64,000 nt of DNA, from positions 1-64,000 of the forward strand of contig NZ_JAUNKC010000006.1 in the NCBI RefSeq assembly GCF_030532965.1, written 5' to 3'. Below the pieces are notes generated by a model. That model had not been told where the DNA came from. It was given only the letters and a program-made list of their open reading frames with translations, and did not search any database. Every line of letters begins with the position of its first letter. Position 1 is the stretch's first letter. Positions 49,550-59,513 of the stretch are shown piece by piece. The stretch is from Corynebacterium sp. (GTDB taxonomy: Bacteria > Actinomycetota > Actinomycetes > Mycobacteriales > Mycobacteriaceae). The translations under genes and the position numbers were made by a program.

Positions 49550-51380
49550 ATGACGTCGATAGTGCCACAATCATTTCCATTTTCAGCAGTGGTGGGACAA
49601 GACCAATTACGCCTTGCTTTAATCTTAACGGCCGTCTCGCCTCGGATTGGCGGTGTCGTTATCCGCGGCGAAAAAGGCACCGCGAAAACAACAACCGTAC
49701 GGGCTTTCGCAAAGCTTCTCGACGGCGCCCCGCTGGTCAATCTGCCAATCGGCGCAACCGAAGACCGGGTAGTAGGGGCATTAGATCTAGAAACCGTACT
49801 CACCACAGGGCGTGCCACCTACAAACCTGGATTGCTCGCCCAGGCCAATAACGGAGTGCTTTACGTTGACGAAGTCAACCTCCTGGCCGACCACCTCATC
49901 GACGCACTATTGGATGCGGCGGCAACCGGCGTTGTCACCATCGAACGAGACGGCATCTCACACTCTGCCGAAGCAAGTTTCGTCTTGGTGGGAACAATGA
50001 ACCCGGAAGAAGGGGAACTGCGGCCTCAGCTTCTGGATCGCTTCGGGCTATCCGTCGAAGTCAGTGGTTCCCGCGATGTTGACATTCGCGCCGACATTAT
50101 CCGGCGGCGGCTGGCATTCGAACACGATCCCGCAGCATTCGTCGCGCAGTGGGCAGACAAAGACAACGAAGTAGCAGAACGCATTAGGCAGGCGAAAGAA
50201 CTACTACCGCAGGTCGAATTATCTGATGTGAACCTCGGTCGGATTGCCCATGTGTGCGCTAGCTTCGACGTCGACGGCATGCGGGCGGACCTCGTCATTG
50301 CCCGCACCGCCTGCGCACACGCGGCATGGCAACACCGCACTGAGGTCACCGACGAAGACATCAAAGTAGCAGCCGAATTGGCATTGCCGCACCGAAAGCG
50401 ACGCAACCCATTCGATGAGCCAGGGATTGATCAGCAAGAGCTCGACGATGCACTCGACCAAGCCCGAAACGAACACCCCGACAACGAGGCTGAAGTCGAA
50501 GAAACTTCCACTACGCCACCATCCGAGAACGACGACCCAACAGAAACCCAACCTACAACCGATGGAGAGGTAGGTAACGCCGAACAAGGCGCACCCTTTC
50601 GCCGTCCGGCAACTGCGCCGTAGCGGGAGGAACTCCGCAGGCGAAGCCGCGCCGGGGCGCAGGGCACCAGCGGTGACGAGAACCGGGACTCCGGTCCGGG
50701 CGGTGTCTGACGGGCGTGGCGTTCATGTGGTTGGCACGGTTCGGGCGGCTGCTGAACGCGGTGCCCGGGTGGAAGACGGCATCATTCAGTTTCAGCCTGC
50801 GGACTTACGGGGCGCGGTGCTACGTGGAAAAGAATCCAATCTCATTGTTTTCGTGGTCGATGCTTCCGGCTCCATGGCGGGAAAAGACCGGCTGGCGGCG
50901 GTTACCGGAGCGGTCCATTCGCTGCTTGGCGACGCCTACCAGCGCCGCGATCGGGTTGCGGTGATCAGTGTCAGAGGTGCGCAGCCGGAACTTATCCTAC
51001 CGCCGACCGGCAGCATTGACGTCGCCCACCGGCGGTTGGCCACGGTACACACTGGTGGTCGCACGCCACTGGCGGAAGGGCTTCAGCTGGCGCAAGACGT
51101 GATCGAGCGGGAGCACCGCCGTGAACCAGGTAGACGCGCGCTTTTGGTCGTGTTATCTGATGGTCGGGCAACCGGGGCAGGCGGTCTCGCGAGACTGCAT
51201 TCTGTTGCGGGTGTGATCGCCCAACGCGGGTTGGCGGGTTGCATCGTGATCGATTGCGAGACTGCCGGGCGGGTTAGATTGGGGTTGGCGCGTGAATTAG
51301 CGAATAATATGGGCGCGGTGTGTTTGCAGCTAGCCGAGCTTGATGCCGAGTCAGTCACCGGCGTCATCGATGCGTTTTAG
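49550..51380 (+). CDS. chlD: Chelatase subunit ChlD-type, expressed across a +1 frameshift
   Basis: The zero frame (49550-50623, 357 aa) is an AAA+ chelatase subunit: [14 protein letters not shown], Walker [10 protein letters not shown], Walker [32 protein letters not shown], then an acidic linker. It stops at TAG 50621. The +1 frame is open from just after 50570 and continues the expected protein (residues [18 protein letters not shown] into the von Willebrand A domain with [12 protein letters not shown]), ending at 51380; its own GTG at 50673 lacks the linker. The pattern fits programmed frameshifting reported for chlD genes of cobalamin producers, where one gene yields both small (AAA+) and medium (AAA+ plus vWA) subunits working with CobN. 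The neighbouring cobO supports a cobalt-chelatase role. A simple mutation or sequencing error is the alternative. Confidence 0.82.
50571..50640 (+). promoter_or_regulatory. Candidate +1 frameshift site in chlD
   Basis: The shift must lie between the +1-frame stop near 50570 and the zero-frame TAG at 50621-50623. The likely slip codon is CCC at 50594-50596, followed by T: a Pro-tRNA can move from CCC to CCT, giving CCC-T-TTC-GCC. Just after the stop lies a short GC-rich fold GCGG...CCGC (50623-50639), a possible stimulator. Confidence 0.5.
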
Positions 51381-51409
51381 CTTATAAATGTAATTAAAAG
51401 GAGAACAAG

Positions 51410-52030
51410 TTGCCTAAGGGAAAAGTAGATCCAGCAAATATCCCAGATGATGGGCTAACCACCCGGCAGCGTCGGTTATTGCCGATTACCGCTGTGCACA
51501 CGGGCCCGGGGAAGGGGAAATCAACCGCAGCATTTGGTATGGCGCTGCGCGCATGGAACCAGGGGATGAATATTGGCGTGTTCCAATTCGTGAAATCCGC
51601 GAAGTGGAAAGTGGGGGAGGAAACCGTGTTCAAGCGCCTGGGGCAGGTGCATGACGAAACCGGCGAGGGCGGCGCCGTCGAATGGCACAAGATGGGCGAG
51701 GGGTGGTCTTGGTCAAAGAAAGCGGGTTCGGAGGAAGACCACGCCCGCGATGCCCACGAGGGATGGCAGGAGATCAAGCGTCGGCTAGCGGATCAAGCGC
51801 ATGATTTCTACGTTCTTGATGAATTCACGTACCCGATCAAGTGGGGGTGGATTGATGTCGACGATGTTGTGGAAACGCTTCGAAATCGTCCGGGTGTTCA
51901 ACACGTCGTGATGACTGGTCGAGACGCGGATCCAAAACTCATTGAGGTTGCTGACTTGGTCACCGAGATGACCAAGATTAAGCACCCGATGGATGTGGGA
52001 CGCAAGGGGCAAAAAGGGATTGAATGGTAG
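51410..52030 (+). CDS. cobO: Cob(I)yrinic acid a,c-diamide adenosyltransferase
   Basis: 206 aa, TTG start with AAAAGGAG eight bases upstream. CobA/CobO/ButR fold: P-loop HTGPGKGKSTAAFGMALRAW, FQFVKSAKWKVGEE, WHKMGEGWSW and VLDEFTYPIKWGWID. It attaches the 5'-deoxyadenosyl group to cobalt. It follows chlD by about 30 bp, so cobalt insertion and adenosylation genes are probably co-transcribed. Confidence 0.94.
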   Translation: MPKGKVDPANIPDDGLTTRQRRLLPITAVHTGPGKGKSTAAFGMALRAWNQGMNIGVFQFVKSAKWKVGEETVFKRLGQVHDETGEGGAVEWHKMGEGWSWSKKAGSEEDHARDAHEGWQEIKRRLADQAHDFYVLDEFTYPIKWGWIDVDDVVETLRNRPGVQHVVMTGRDADPKLIEVADLVTEMTKIKHPMDVGRKGQKGIEW

Positions 52031-52051
52031 GGGCTAATTCACCCTAAATCG

Positions 52052-52092
52052 ATAGGTGGCGTGTATTTTTCTTCTGCACGCCACCTATTTTT
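52052..52092 (+). terminator. cobO terminator
   Basis: ATAGGTGGCGTG (52052-52063) pairs with CACGCCACCTAT (52077-52088), followed by TTTTTA. Confidence 0.88.
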
Positions 52093-52152
52093 AAATCTAT
52101 ATCCATAAATAAGTCCTGTTGGGGTTGCGTGTTTTTCGGTATAGTCGAAAAT

Positions 52153-52944
52153 ATGACGCAGGACACATTTAATGGCATGGTGGGTGCTGTACCACAATCT
52201 GGTGCGGGGCAGCCGATGATCGTTTTCACCGAAGTAGACAAGTACTTCGGTGACTTTCACGCGTTGAAAAACATCAACCTTTCCATTCCGCGCGGTCAGG
52301 TTGTAGTAATTCTAGGTCCGTCCGGTTCCGGCAAATCCACCCTGTGCCGCACCATCAACCGGCTGGAAACGATAGATAGCGGCACGATATTCATCGACGG
52401 CGAAGCGCTGCCCGAAGAAGGAAAAGCGTTGGCGAGCTTGCGGTCCGATGTGGGAATGGTGTTTCAACAATTCAATTTGTTTCCGCACATGAGCATCCGG
52501 GACAACGTCACCCTGGGGCCGATAAAGGTACGGAAGCTGGAAAAATCCGCCGCGGTGTCGCTCGCCATGGAGCTGCTAGAACGGGTGGGGATTGCCGATC
52601 AGGCAGAAAAATACCCGGCGCAGCTTTCCGGCGGTCAGCAACAGCGCGTGGCGATCGCGCGGGCATTGGCGATGCAACCAAAGGTGATGCTTTTCGACGA
52701 GCCCACCTCTGCACTCGACCCGGAAATGGTCAATGAAGTCCTCGACGTCATGTCCGATCTCGCAGGTGCTGGAATGACGATGGTGTGCGTCACCCACGAA
52801 ATGGGTTTCGCCCGGCGCGCGGCCGACCGGGTGTTGTTTATGGACGAGGGGGCAATTGTCGAGGACAGCCTGCCGCAAGAGTTTTTTCGGCAGCCGCGCA
52901 CCGACCGTGCCCGCGACTTTTTATCGAAAATTCTTGCACATTAG
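52153..52944 (+). CDS. gluA: Glutamate ABC transporter ATPase
   Basis: 263 aa from ATG 52153. A -10 box TATAGT (52140-52145) sits seven bases upstream and there is no ribosome binding site, so the message is probably leaderless; a GTG at 52129 is a poorer alternative. Walker [11 protein letters not shown]-loop [12 protein letters not shown], signature [15 protein letters not shown], Walker [13 protein letters not shown], His in VTHEM. It opens the gluABCD operon, which also resembles amino-acid uptake systems of the polar type. Confidence 0.92.
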   Translation: MTQDTFNGMVGAVPQSGAGQPMIVFTEVDKYFGDFHALKNINLSIPRGQVVVILGPSGSGKSTLCRTINRLETIDSGTIFIDGEALPEEGKALASLRSDVGMVFQQFNLFPHMSIRDNVTLGPIKVRKLEKSAAVSLAMELLERVGIADQAEKYPAQLSGGQQQRVAIARALAMQPKVMLFDEPTSALDPEMVNEVLDVMSDLAGAGMTMVCVTHEMGFARRAADRVLFMDEGAIVEDSLPQEFFRQPRTDRARDFLSKILAH

Positions 52945-52967
52945 CTATGAAGATAACGGAGTAGGAA

Positions 52968-53843
52968 ATGAAAACAGGTCTTGGAAAAGTTATCGCCTTA
53001 GGTTTCAGCGTCGTGGCGTGTTCTGCAGCGATGGTTGCTTGCGGTGGCGGCGGCGCTGGGCAGGGGCTCTTGGCCGGGATTGAATCCGGCACGGTGACCT
53101 TGGGTACTAAATATGATCAGCCAGGTTTGGGTTTGAAAGAGGCGGACGGGTCAATGTCGGGTCTTGACGTCGACGTAGCAACCTATGTGGTTAATCATAT
53201 TGCGAAGGAAAAGGGGTGGGCAGAACCTGCCATTACTTGGCGGGAAACCCCATCAGCGCAGCGCGAAACGCTGATTAATAACGGCGAGGTGGACATGATC
53301 GTGGCCACCTATTCCATTAACAAGTCGCGGGCCGAGTCGGTGGATTTCGGTGGGCCGTATCTTCTGACACATCAAGCGCTTTTGGTGCGGTCCGATGACT
53401 CTAATATCACGAAATTAGAGGACCTTTCTGGCGGTAAGATCTTGTGTTCGGTTTCGGGTTCCACCCCAGCGCAAAAGGTTAAAGAGGCGTTGCCGGACGT
53501 TCAGCTCCAGGAATACGATACATATTCTTCCTGTGTGGAAGCATTGCGGCAAAAGAACGTGGATGCTTTGACCACTGACGCCACGATCCTCAACGGGTAT
53601 TCGCAACAGGACCCTGGCGCGTTTAAAGTTGTAGAGATGGAAAAGGACGGGCAACCGTTTACCAATGAGCATTATGGTATCGGAGTGGCCAAGGGGGATG
53701 CGGAGGCTACGACTGCAATTAATGCGGCGCTGACCGAGATGTATGACTCCGGGGAATTTGATGCGATTGTGGCGAAAAATCTGGGCGACTCAGCTGCCGG
53801 GGTTACTCAAGCAACACCTGGTGATTTGTCGTTTATCAAATAA
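52968..53843 (+). CDS. gluB: Glutamate-binding lipoprotein
   Basis: 291 aa. Lipobox MVAC with Cys25, then Gly-rich start. Close to C. glutamicum GluB: GTKYDQPGLGLKEADGSMSGLDVDVATYVV, NGEVDMIVATYSINKSR, VDFGGPYLLTHQALLVR and LCSVSGSTPAQKVKEALPDVQLQEYDTYSSCVEAL. It captures glutamate outside the membrane for GluCD. Confidence 0.93.
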   Translation: MKTGLGKVIALGFSVVACSAAMVACGGGGAGQGLLAGIESGTVTLGTKYDQPGLGLKEADGSMSGLDVDVATYVVNHIAKEKGWAEPAITWRETPSAQRETLINNGEVDMIVATYSINKSRAESVDFGGPYLLTHQALLVRSDDSNITKLEDLSGGKILCSVSGSTPAQKVKEALPDVQLQEYDTYSSCVEALRQKNVDALTTDATILNGYSQQDPGAFKVVEMEKDGQPFTNEHYGIGVAKGDAEATTAINAALTEMYDSGEFDAIVAKNLGDSAAGVTQATPGDLSFIK

Positions 53844-53855
53844 AAGGAGCAGGCA

Positions 53856-54542
53856 ATGGAGGCTATGTGGTCGCAGCTTGGGCCTGCGATTGGTCCAGCA
53901 TTTCTAGTTACGGTGAAACTGACGGTTATCGCTGCAGTGGGATCGTTAGTGCTGGGCACGGTGCTGGTTGCGATGCGGGTGTCTCCAATTGGGGTGTTAC
54001 GCCGGGTTGCGTCTGGTTATATCACGACGGTTCGCAATACCCCGTTGACTTTGGTCATCTTGTTTTGTTCCTTTGGGCTGTACCAAAGTTTAGGTTTGCA
54101 ATTGGCGGATCGACAGTCGCCGACGTTTTTGGCTGATAATAATTTCCGTCTCGCTGCGCTGGGGTTCGTGTTATACACCTCAGCGTTCGTCGCGGAGTCG
54201 TTGCGGTCGGGGATTAATACCGTCAGTTTTGGGCAGGCGGAGGCGGCCCGGTCGTTGGGCTTGACGTTTTTCCAGTCGTTTCGCACCATTGTTTTTCCAC
54301 AGGCGCTGCGTGCTGCGATTGTGCCGTTAGGTAATACGTTGATTGCGTTGACGAAGAATACGACGGTGGCCTCAGTGATCGGGGTCGCGGAGGCGTCGTT
54401 GTTGATGAAAGAAGTCATCGAGAACCATGCGGCGCAATTGTGGATTATTTTCGGCTGTTTTGCGGTCGGCTTCATGGTTCTGACTCTGCCGATGGGGCTC
54501 GGCTTGGGTCGGATTTCCGAACGGTTGGCGGTGAAACACTAA
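53856..54542 (+). CDS. gluC: Glutamate ABC transporter permease
   Basis: 228 aa; AAAGGAG upstream. HisM/GlnP-type permease with five helices; the N-terminal Gln/His permease motif ([16 protein letters not shown]) and the EAA loop [32 protein letters not shown] are present. It overlaps gluD at TAATG. Confidence 0.93.
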   Translation: MEAMWSQLGPAIGPAFLVTVKLTVIAAVGSLVLGTVLVAMRVSPIGVLRRVASGYITTVRNTPLTLVILFCSFGLYQSLGLQLADRQSPTFLADNNFRLAALGFVLYTSAFVAESLRSGINTVSFGQAEAARSLGLTFFQSFRTIVFPQALRAAIVPLGNTLIALTKNTTVASVIGVAEASLLMKEVIENHAAQLWIIFGCFAVGFMVLTLPMGLGLGRISERLAVKH

Positions 54543-55486
54543 TGAGTCAGACTCGAGCCACGGTTTTATATGACACGCCCGGGCCGAAAGGGAGGCGTCG
54601 AAACGCGATACTGTCGATCACCGTCATTATGTGCGGAATCCTGCTGGTAGCCTGGGTGGCGCGAACGCTATACGAGGCTGGGCAATTGGCACCAGATAAA
54701 TGGCAGCCGTTTATTTCCGCAAACACTTGGAAAACCTACCTCATACCTGGCCTAGTAGGAACGTTAAAGTCGGCGTTCGTGTCCATCGTTTTGGCTGTTA
54801 TCGTCGGTGTCGCTCTTGGATTAGGCAGATTAGCCAAGACCCGCGCTATTCGCTGGGGATGTGGGGTAGTGGTGGAGTTTTTCCGGGCTATTCCGGTATT
54901 GCTGTTGATTATTTTCTGCTACCAACTGTTTGCCGTTTACGCTGTGGTGCCGCCGAGACAGCTGGCTTTTGCTGCGGTGGTCGTTTCACTTACGTTGTAT
55001 AACGGCTCGGTGATAGCTGAGGTGGTACGGTCCGGGATTAAGAATTTACCGAAGGGCCAGAATGAAGCCGCTATGGCGTTAGGGCTCAGCCATAATCAAA
55101 CGATGTGGAAAGTGCTGCTGCCGCAGGCGGTTGCGGCGATGCTGCCTGCATTGATTGCCCAGGCCGTCATCGCGTTGAAGGATTCCGCGTTGGGTTACCA
55201 GATTGGTTTCGTGGAAATTGTGCGGCAAGGCATCCAGTCGTCTGCCACCAATCGGAACTATTTGGCGTCGCTGATTGTGGTTGCGGCGATCATGATCGCG
55301 ATTAATTACGCGCTGGGGCTAATTGCGCACCGGGTTGAGCAACAATTACGCGCCGGTCGTGCGCGCCGTAATATTTTCGCAAAGGTTCCACATATGCCAA
55401 CGGATCAGGGGATTGAAACCAAAGACAACGTCAACGTTGACTGGCACGCCCCGAACCATACACAGATTCGTAATCCCGCAGAGTGA
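54542..55486 (+). CDS. gluD: Glutamate ABC transporter permease
   Basis: 314 aa from ATG 54542, overlapping the gluC stop; the longer frame is inside gluC. HisM/GlnP-type fold: [60 protein letters not shown] cytoplasmic C-terminal tail of about 55 residues ([16 protein letters not shown]) extends beyond the usual fold. It pairs with GluC in the membrane. Confidence 0.93.
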   Translation: MSQTRATVLYDTPGPKGRRRNAILSITVIMCGILLVAWVARTLYEAGQLAPDKWQPFISANTWKTYLIPGLVGTLKSAFVSIVLAVIVGVALGLGRLAKTRAIRWGCGVVVEFFRAIPVLLLIIFCYQLFAVYAVVPPRQLAFAAVVVSLTLYNGSVIAEVVRSGIKNLPKGQNEAAMALGLSHNQTMWKVLLPQAVAAMLPALIAQAVIALKDSALGYQIGFVEIVRQGIQSSATNRNYLASLIVVAAIMIAINYALGLIAHRVEQQLRAGRARRNIFAKVPHMPTDQGIETKDNVNVDWHAPNHTQIRNPAE

Positions 55487-55489
55487 TCA

Positions 55490-55996
55490 TCACCCATAGG
55501 GCCATGGAAAATCTTCGGCCGATCTGTAAGTGAGTTGCTCAATGCCACGGTGAAATTCCAAGGCATCAAATTCGGTGCCATCGCAATCTGCTCGTTCTAT
55601 TAAGCGCTCCCAAAGATCGGCAATCCGGATGAAGGTTATAACATCAACACCCATGTCCACTGTGGTTTCAGCGCCATCGTGATCGAGAAAAAACACTGTT
55701 TGCGTGTCGATATGGAAAGCCCAGCTGTCGCCGCCGCCAGCGTGGGCAAAAATCCGAAACGGCGCTGGAGAACCAATCTCCTCCGAAAAGCAGTAAATAT
55801 CCCATTGATCCCAGGCAGGAATGTCAATGCGGGCATCACCGCTTAATTCCAGACCGTCTAAATCACACAACGCCGAAGCGGCCGCCGCGCCTAGGGCGTC
55901 GAAAAGCGATTGCCGCACCGCGCGGGAGACGTTCGGGCCGCGCCACCTGTGCATGGACGTATCGCCCACAATCTCTGATAACTCACGTACACCCAT
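55490..55996 (-). CDS. SUKH-like (SMI1/KNR4-type) hypothetical protein
   Basis: 168 aa from the ATG at 55996 with AAGGGA upstream; the longer frame runs antisense through cobB and is spurious. Segments such as APFRIFAHAGGGDSWAFHIDTQTVFFLDHDGAETTVD look like the central GGG-D-x-(Y/F)-x-(I/L)-D strand pair of SUKH/SMI1 domains. It is a lone gene between gluD and cobB on the opposite strand. It may be an orphan immunity protein; the assignment is weak. Confidence 0.5.
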   Translation of the reverse strand: MGVRELSEIVGDTSMHRWRGPNVSRAVRQSLFDALGAAAASALCDLDGLELSGDARIDIPAWDQWDIYCFSEEIGSPAPFRIFAHAGGGDSWAFHIDTQTVFFLDHDGAETTVDMGVDVITFIRIADLWERLIERADCDGTEFDALEFHRGIEQLTYRSAEDFPWPYG

Positions 55997-56035
55997 GTCT
56001 GTTCCCTTCGGCAAAAAGATTATGCTTAAACCACT

Positions 56036-57403
56036 ATGACAGATTCGATGAGCACCCGCACTCCAACCGCATCCCCCGGAATTGTGATCGCCGCCACCGC
56101 TTCCGGCACCGGAAAAACAACGATTACCACGGGTCTGATCGCGGCACTGGCGCGGCGCATGACGGTTGCACCATTCAAAGTAGGGCCCGACTACATCGAC
56201 CCCGGCTACCATGGCCTTGCGGCAGGCAGAACCGGACGCAACCTCGATGCTGTCATGTGCGGCGAGCAGCTGATCGGGCCGCTATACGCCCACGGGACAC
56301 GCGGCTGCGACATTGGTGTTGTCGAAGGCGTCATGGGGCTTTTCGACGGCCGGATACCCGACGGCAACGGCTCAACCGCCGATATCGCCCAGATCCTGGG
56401 TCTACCAGTGCTTCTTGTTGTCGATGTGCGCGGAATGAGTCAATCCGCAGGCCCGTTAGTGCGCGGCTTCGCCACCGCACGTCCCGGGGTGAGAATCGCC
56501 GGAGTGATCCTCAATAAAATCGGCACTGAGCGGCACGCAGCCGTCTGCCGCGACGCCATCGAAGCCGAGGGAATCCCCGTTGTTGGGGCGATCCCGCGTC
56601 AAGACAACGTGGCCGTACCGTCGAGGCACCTTGGCCTGGTTACCGCCAAAGAACACGGCGGGGCAGCCAGCCAAGCCATTGACCAGATGGCGGCACTGGT
56701 CGAAACCCACTGCGACATCGACCACATCGTATCCCTGGCGCGCACCACATACACCGGGCCTGTATGGCAGCCAGAAAACTACGTGACACCAACCCACCAT
56801 CCCACGATCGCCATCGCCGGTGGCAAAGCCTTTACCTTCGCATATGCAGAACACCAAGAACTTCTGAGTGCAGCCGGAGCCACCGTCGTTCACTTCGATC
56901 CGCTGACCGACCCCTTCCCGGACTGCGATGGACTTATCATCCCAGGCGGTTTCCCAGAAGAACACGTCGAAGCCTTAGCCAGCCGCACTGATCTGCGCCG
57001 CGCAATCCAACAACACGTGGCCGAAGCCAAACCCATCCACGCCGAATGCGCCGGACTACTGTGGCTTCTCTCTAGCCTTGATGCCCACCCCATGCTCGGG
57101 ATCATTCCCACCCACGCTGCCATGGGGCGACGGCTGACCCTGGGATACCGCGAAGCAGTCGCACTAACCGACTCCGTCCTCTATGCCGCTGGCCAACGGA
57201 TTACTGGACACGAATTCCACCACACAGCCCTTACCAACACCGAAGCCGACGGCTTCCTGCCCGCCTGGGGCTGGCGGACCTGGGACGGCACCCCAACCAC
57301 CGAAGGATTCGTCGGCGGCACGATTCACGCCTCCTACCTGCACACTCACCCGGCGGCCCACCCGGACGCAATACAACGCTTTGTCGCCGCCTGCGCAACT
57401 TAA
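56036..57403 (+). CDS. cobB: Cobyrinate a,c-diamide synthase
   Basis: 455 aa from ATG 56036; ATG 56048 is possible. N-terminal ATPase IVIAATASGTGKTTITTGLIAAL, APFKVGPDYIDPGYH, VVEGVMGLFDG; C-terminal glutaminase-like domain with IIPGGFPEEHVEAL, the Cys in IHAECAGLLWLL and the terminal GTIHASYLHTHPAAHP. It amidates carboxylates a and c of cobyrinic acid. It lies 40 bp from the divergent SUKH-like gene and converges with selO. Confidence 0.94.
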   Translation: MTDSMSTRTPTASPGIVIAATASGTGKTTITTGLIAALARRMTVAPFKVGPDYIDPGYHGLAAGRTGRNLDAVMCGEQLIGPLYAHGTRGCDIGVVEGVMGLFDGRIPDGNGSTADIAQILGLPVLLVVDVRGMSQSAGPLVRGFATARPGVRIAGVILNKIGTERHAAVCRDAIEAEGIPVVGAIPRQDNVAVPSRHLGLVTAKEHGGAASQAIDQMAALVETHCDIDHIVSLARTTYTGPVWQPENYVTPTHHPTIAIAGGKAFTFAYAEHQELLSAAGATVVHFDPLTDPFPDCDGLIIPGGFPEEHVEALASRTDLRRAIQQHVAEAKPIHAECAGLLWLLSSLDAHPMLGIIPTHAAMGRRLTLGYREAVALTDSVLYAAGQRITGHEFHHTALTNTEADGFLPAWGWRTWDGTPTTEGFVGGTIHASYLHTHPAAHPDAIQRFVAACAT

Positions 57404-57406
57404 GGC

Positions 57407-58735
57407 CTAAGTGCCGCAATACGTCACGTAATCCCCAAACCCCTCCGGGGTGGGCTGTTCAAACCGCTCACAGCCGGGGCGCCGGACAGTGGGATTACGC
57501 AATACCTGCCACAGCTTGTGAAACTCCGCCATATCCGACAAGGCGTTTTCCACCAGATGATTCCGGGCAATATACACCGGATTAATCCGCTGCATCTGCG
57601 CTAAATCTGGGTTGAATGCCCGCCACCGCCTCAGCCAACCCGGATCAAAGTCGCATGACTGATGGTGCTCAGCCAACTGGCGGAACGTGAGCGTAATATC
57701 CTTGCCTTCGGTCTGCATGACCACCAGGAAGTCGTCGATAAGCTCCGACACGGCGCCTGCAGAATCATCCCACCGAAGCCCCAACGCCGCCGCCAGCTCA
57801 CCATAAAACGCCTGATGATACCGCGGCCCGAACTCCCGCACCGCCTCTTCCGCAGCCGTCACCCCAATCAACGGGATCAACGACTCCGCCAACCGGGCAA
57901 TATTCCACCCCACCATGCTTGGCTGATTACCAAACCGATAGCGGCCCGCAGCATCAATCGAACTGAACACCGCCGCGGAATCAAAAACATCCGTGAACGC
58001 ACACGGCCCGAAATCAATCGTTTCCCCCGAGACGGTCGTATTATCCGAATTCAATACCCCATGCACAAACCCAAACCGCATCCATTTGGCAACCGTCACC
58101 GCTTGACGACGCACAATCTGCGACAACATGCCCACATAATCAACCCCCGGAAAATGACGAGCAATCACATAATCAGCCAATGCGGCAACCTCCTCCACAC
58201 CCCGCAACGCAGCAAACTGGAAGGAACCAACCCGAATATGCGAATCAGCAACCCGCACCAATAACGCACCCGGCTCCGCCTGTCGACGCTGCACCTGGCC
58301 ACCGGTACGAAACACCGCCAACGACCGCGATGTTGCAACCCCCAATCCATGCAACGCCTCCGAAAGCAAAAACTCCCGCAACATCGGCCCAAGCGGCGCC
58401 AACCCGTCACCACCACGCGAAAACACCGTGCGGCCGGAACCCTTAACATGCAGGTCAACCAACCTACCCTCAACCGGAACCTCGCCTAACAACACAGCCC
58501 GGCCATCGCCCAATAGCGGAACAAACTGGCCAAATTGATGGCCGGAATACGCCATCGCATGCCCAGGCATAACCAAAAGCTTATGCAAATGCCCAATGGG
58601 GAGGTTTAAATCCTGACCCAGCGGGGAATTAACGACTACCTCCTCCAATTGGGGAAAATCGGCCAGTCGCGCCGGGGACACCAACCACGGCAGGGCAGTG
58701 GCGAGGTCGTGCTTGAGCTCAACATGCGGGTTCAT
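57407..58735 (-). CDS. selO: SelO/YdiU family protein adenylyltransferase
   Basis: 442 aa. Pseudokinase-fold segments: YSGHQFGQFVPLLGDGRAVLLGE, LHVKGSGRTVFSRGGDGLAPLGPMLREFLLSEALH (Lys and Glu), GFVHGVLNSDNTTVSGETIDFGPCAF (catalytic Asn and DFG). The C-terminus YVTYCGT holds the Cys that is selenocysteine in eukaryotic SelO. SelO AMPylates proteins in redox regulation. It converges with cobB and diverges from cobA. Confidence 0.92.
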   Translation of the reverse strand: MNPHVELKHDLATALPWLVSPARLADFPQLEEVVVNSPLGQDLNLPIGHLHKLLVMPGHAMAYSGHQFGQFVPLLGDGRAVLLGEVPVEGRLVDLHVKGSGRTVFSRGGDGLAPLGPMLREFLLSEALHGLGVATSRSLAVFRTGGQVQRRQAEPGALLVRVADSHIRVGSFQFAALRGVEEVAALADYVIARHFPGVDYVGMLSQIVRRQAVTVAKWMRFGFVHGVLNSDNTTVSGETIDFGPCAFTDVFDSAAVFSSIDAAGRYRFGNQPSMVGWNIARLAESLIPLIGVTAAEEAVREFGPRYHQAFYGELAAALGLRWDDSAGAVSELIDDFLVVMQTEGKDITLTFRQLAEHHQSCDFDPGWLRRWRAFNPDLAQMQRINPVYIARNHLVENALSDMAEFHKLWQVLRNPTVRRPGCERFEQPTPEGFGDYVTYCGT

Positions 58736-58768
58736 AGTTTTACTCTAACGGCGATATGCTTATTCACC

Positions 58769-59500
58769 ATGACTACACCCCCTACTGTCAGCCTCGTCGG
58801 CGGCGGGCCCGGCGCCTGGGATCTGATCACGGTGCGTGGCATGAACCGCCTCAACGAAGCCGATGTGATTCTGGCCGACCACTTAGGTCCAACCACTGAG
58901 CTCGACAAACTGTGCGACTTATCCACCAAACAACTCATTGATGTATCTAAACTTCCGTACGGAAAACAAGTCGCCCAGGAAAAAATCAACGATCTGCTCG
59001 TTGAACACGCACAAGCCGGGAAGAAAGTCGTGCGGCTTAAAGGCGGCGACCCGTACGTTTTTGGTAGGGGATTCGAAGAACTCACTTATTTGGCGCAACA
59101 CGGAATCGCCTGCGAAGTAATCCCAGGTGTCACCAGCGCGATCTCAGTTCCCGCCATGGCAGGCGTACCGATTACCCAACGCGGTATTGTCCACAGCTTC
59201 ACCGTCATCTCCGGGCATGTTCCGCCTGGCCACCCGCTGTCATTGAATAACTGGGAAGCGCTAGCTGCAACCGGCGGCACCCTCGCCGTGATCATGGGCG
59301 TGAAAAACGCCCGCCCCATCGCCCAGACGCTTATCGACGCCGGACGCAGCCCCAAAACCCCCGCCGTCGTGGTGCAAGAAGGCAGCACCGAAAGCCAGCG
59401 CAGCTTCCGCTGCGACCTCGGAAGCCTCGCCGACGTCATAGAACACGAGCATATAGTGCCGCCGGCTGTCTACATCATTGGGGATGTTGCCGGGCTTTAA
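58769..59500 (+). CDS. cobA: Uroporphyrinogen-III C-methyltransferase
   Basis: 243 aa from ATG 58769; the frame extending upstream is antisense to selO. A -10-like TATGCT lies at 58755-58760, so the message may be leaderless. SUMT motifs: VSLVGGGPGAWDLITVRG, RLKGGDPYVFGRGFEEL, VIPGVTSAISVPAMAGVPITQRG, VIMGVKNARPIAQTLIDAG and a C-terminal VVQEGSTESQRS. It makes precorrin-2, the entry to cobalamin and siroheme. Confidence 0.93.
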   Translation: MTTPPTVSLVGGGPGAWDLITVRGMNRLNEADVILADHLGPTTELDKLCDLSTKQLIDVSKLPYGKQVAQEKINDLLVEHAQAGKKVVRLKGGDPYVFGRGFEELTYLAQHGIACEVIPGVTSAISVPAMAGVPITQRGIVHSFTVISGHVPPGHPLSLNNWEALAATGGTLAVIMGVKNARPIAQTLIDAGRSPKTPAVVVQEGSTESQRSFRCDLGSLADVIEHEHIVPPAVYIIGDVAGL

Positions 59501-59513
59501 TCTGGTACCTGGT

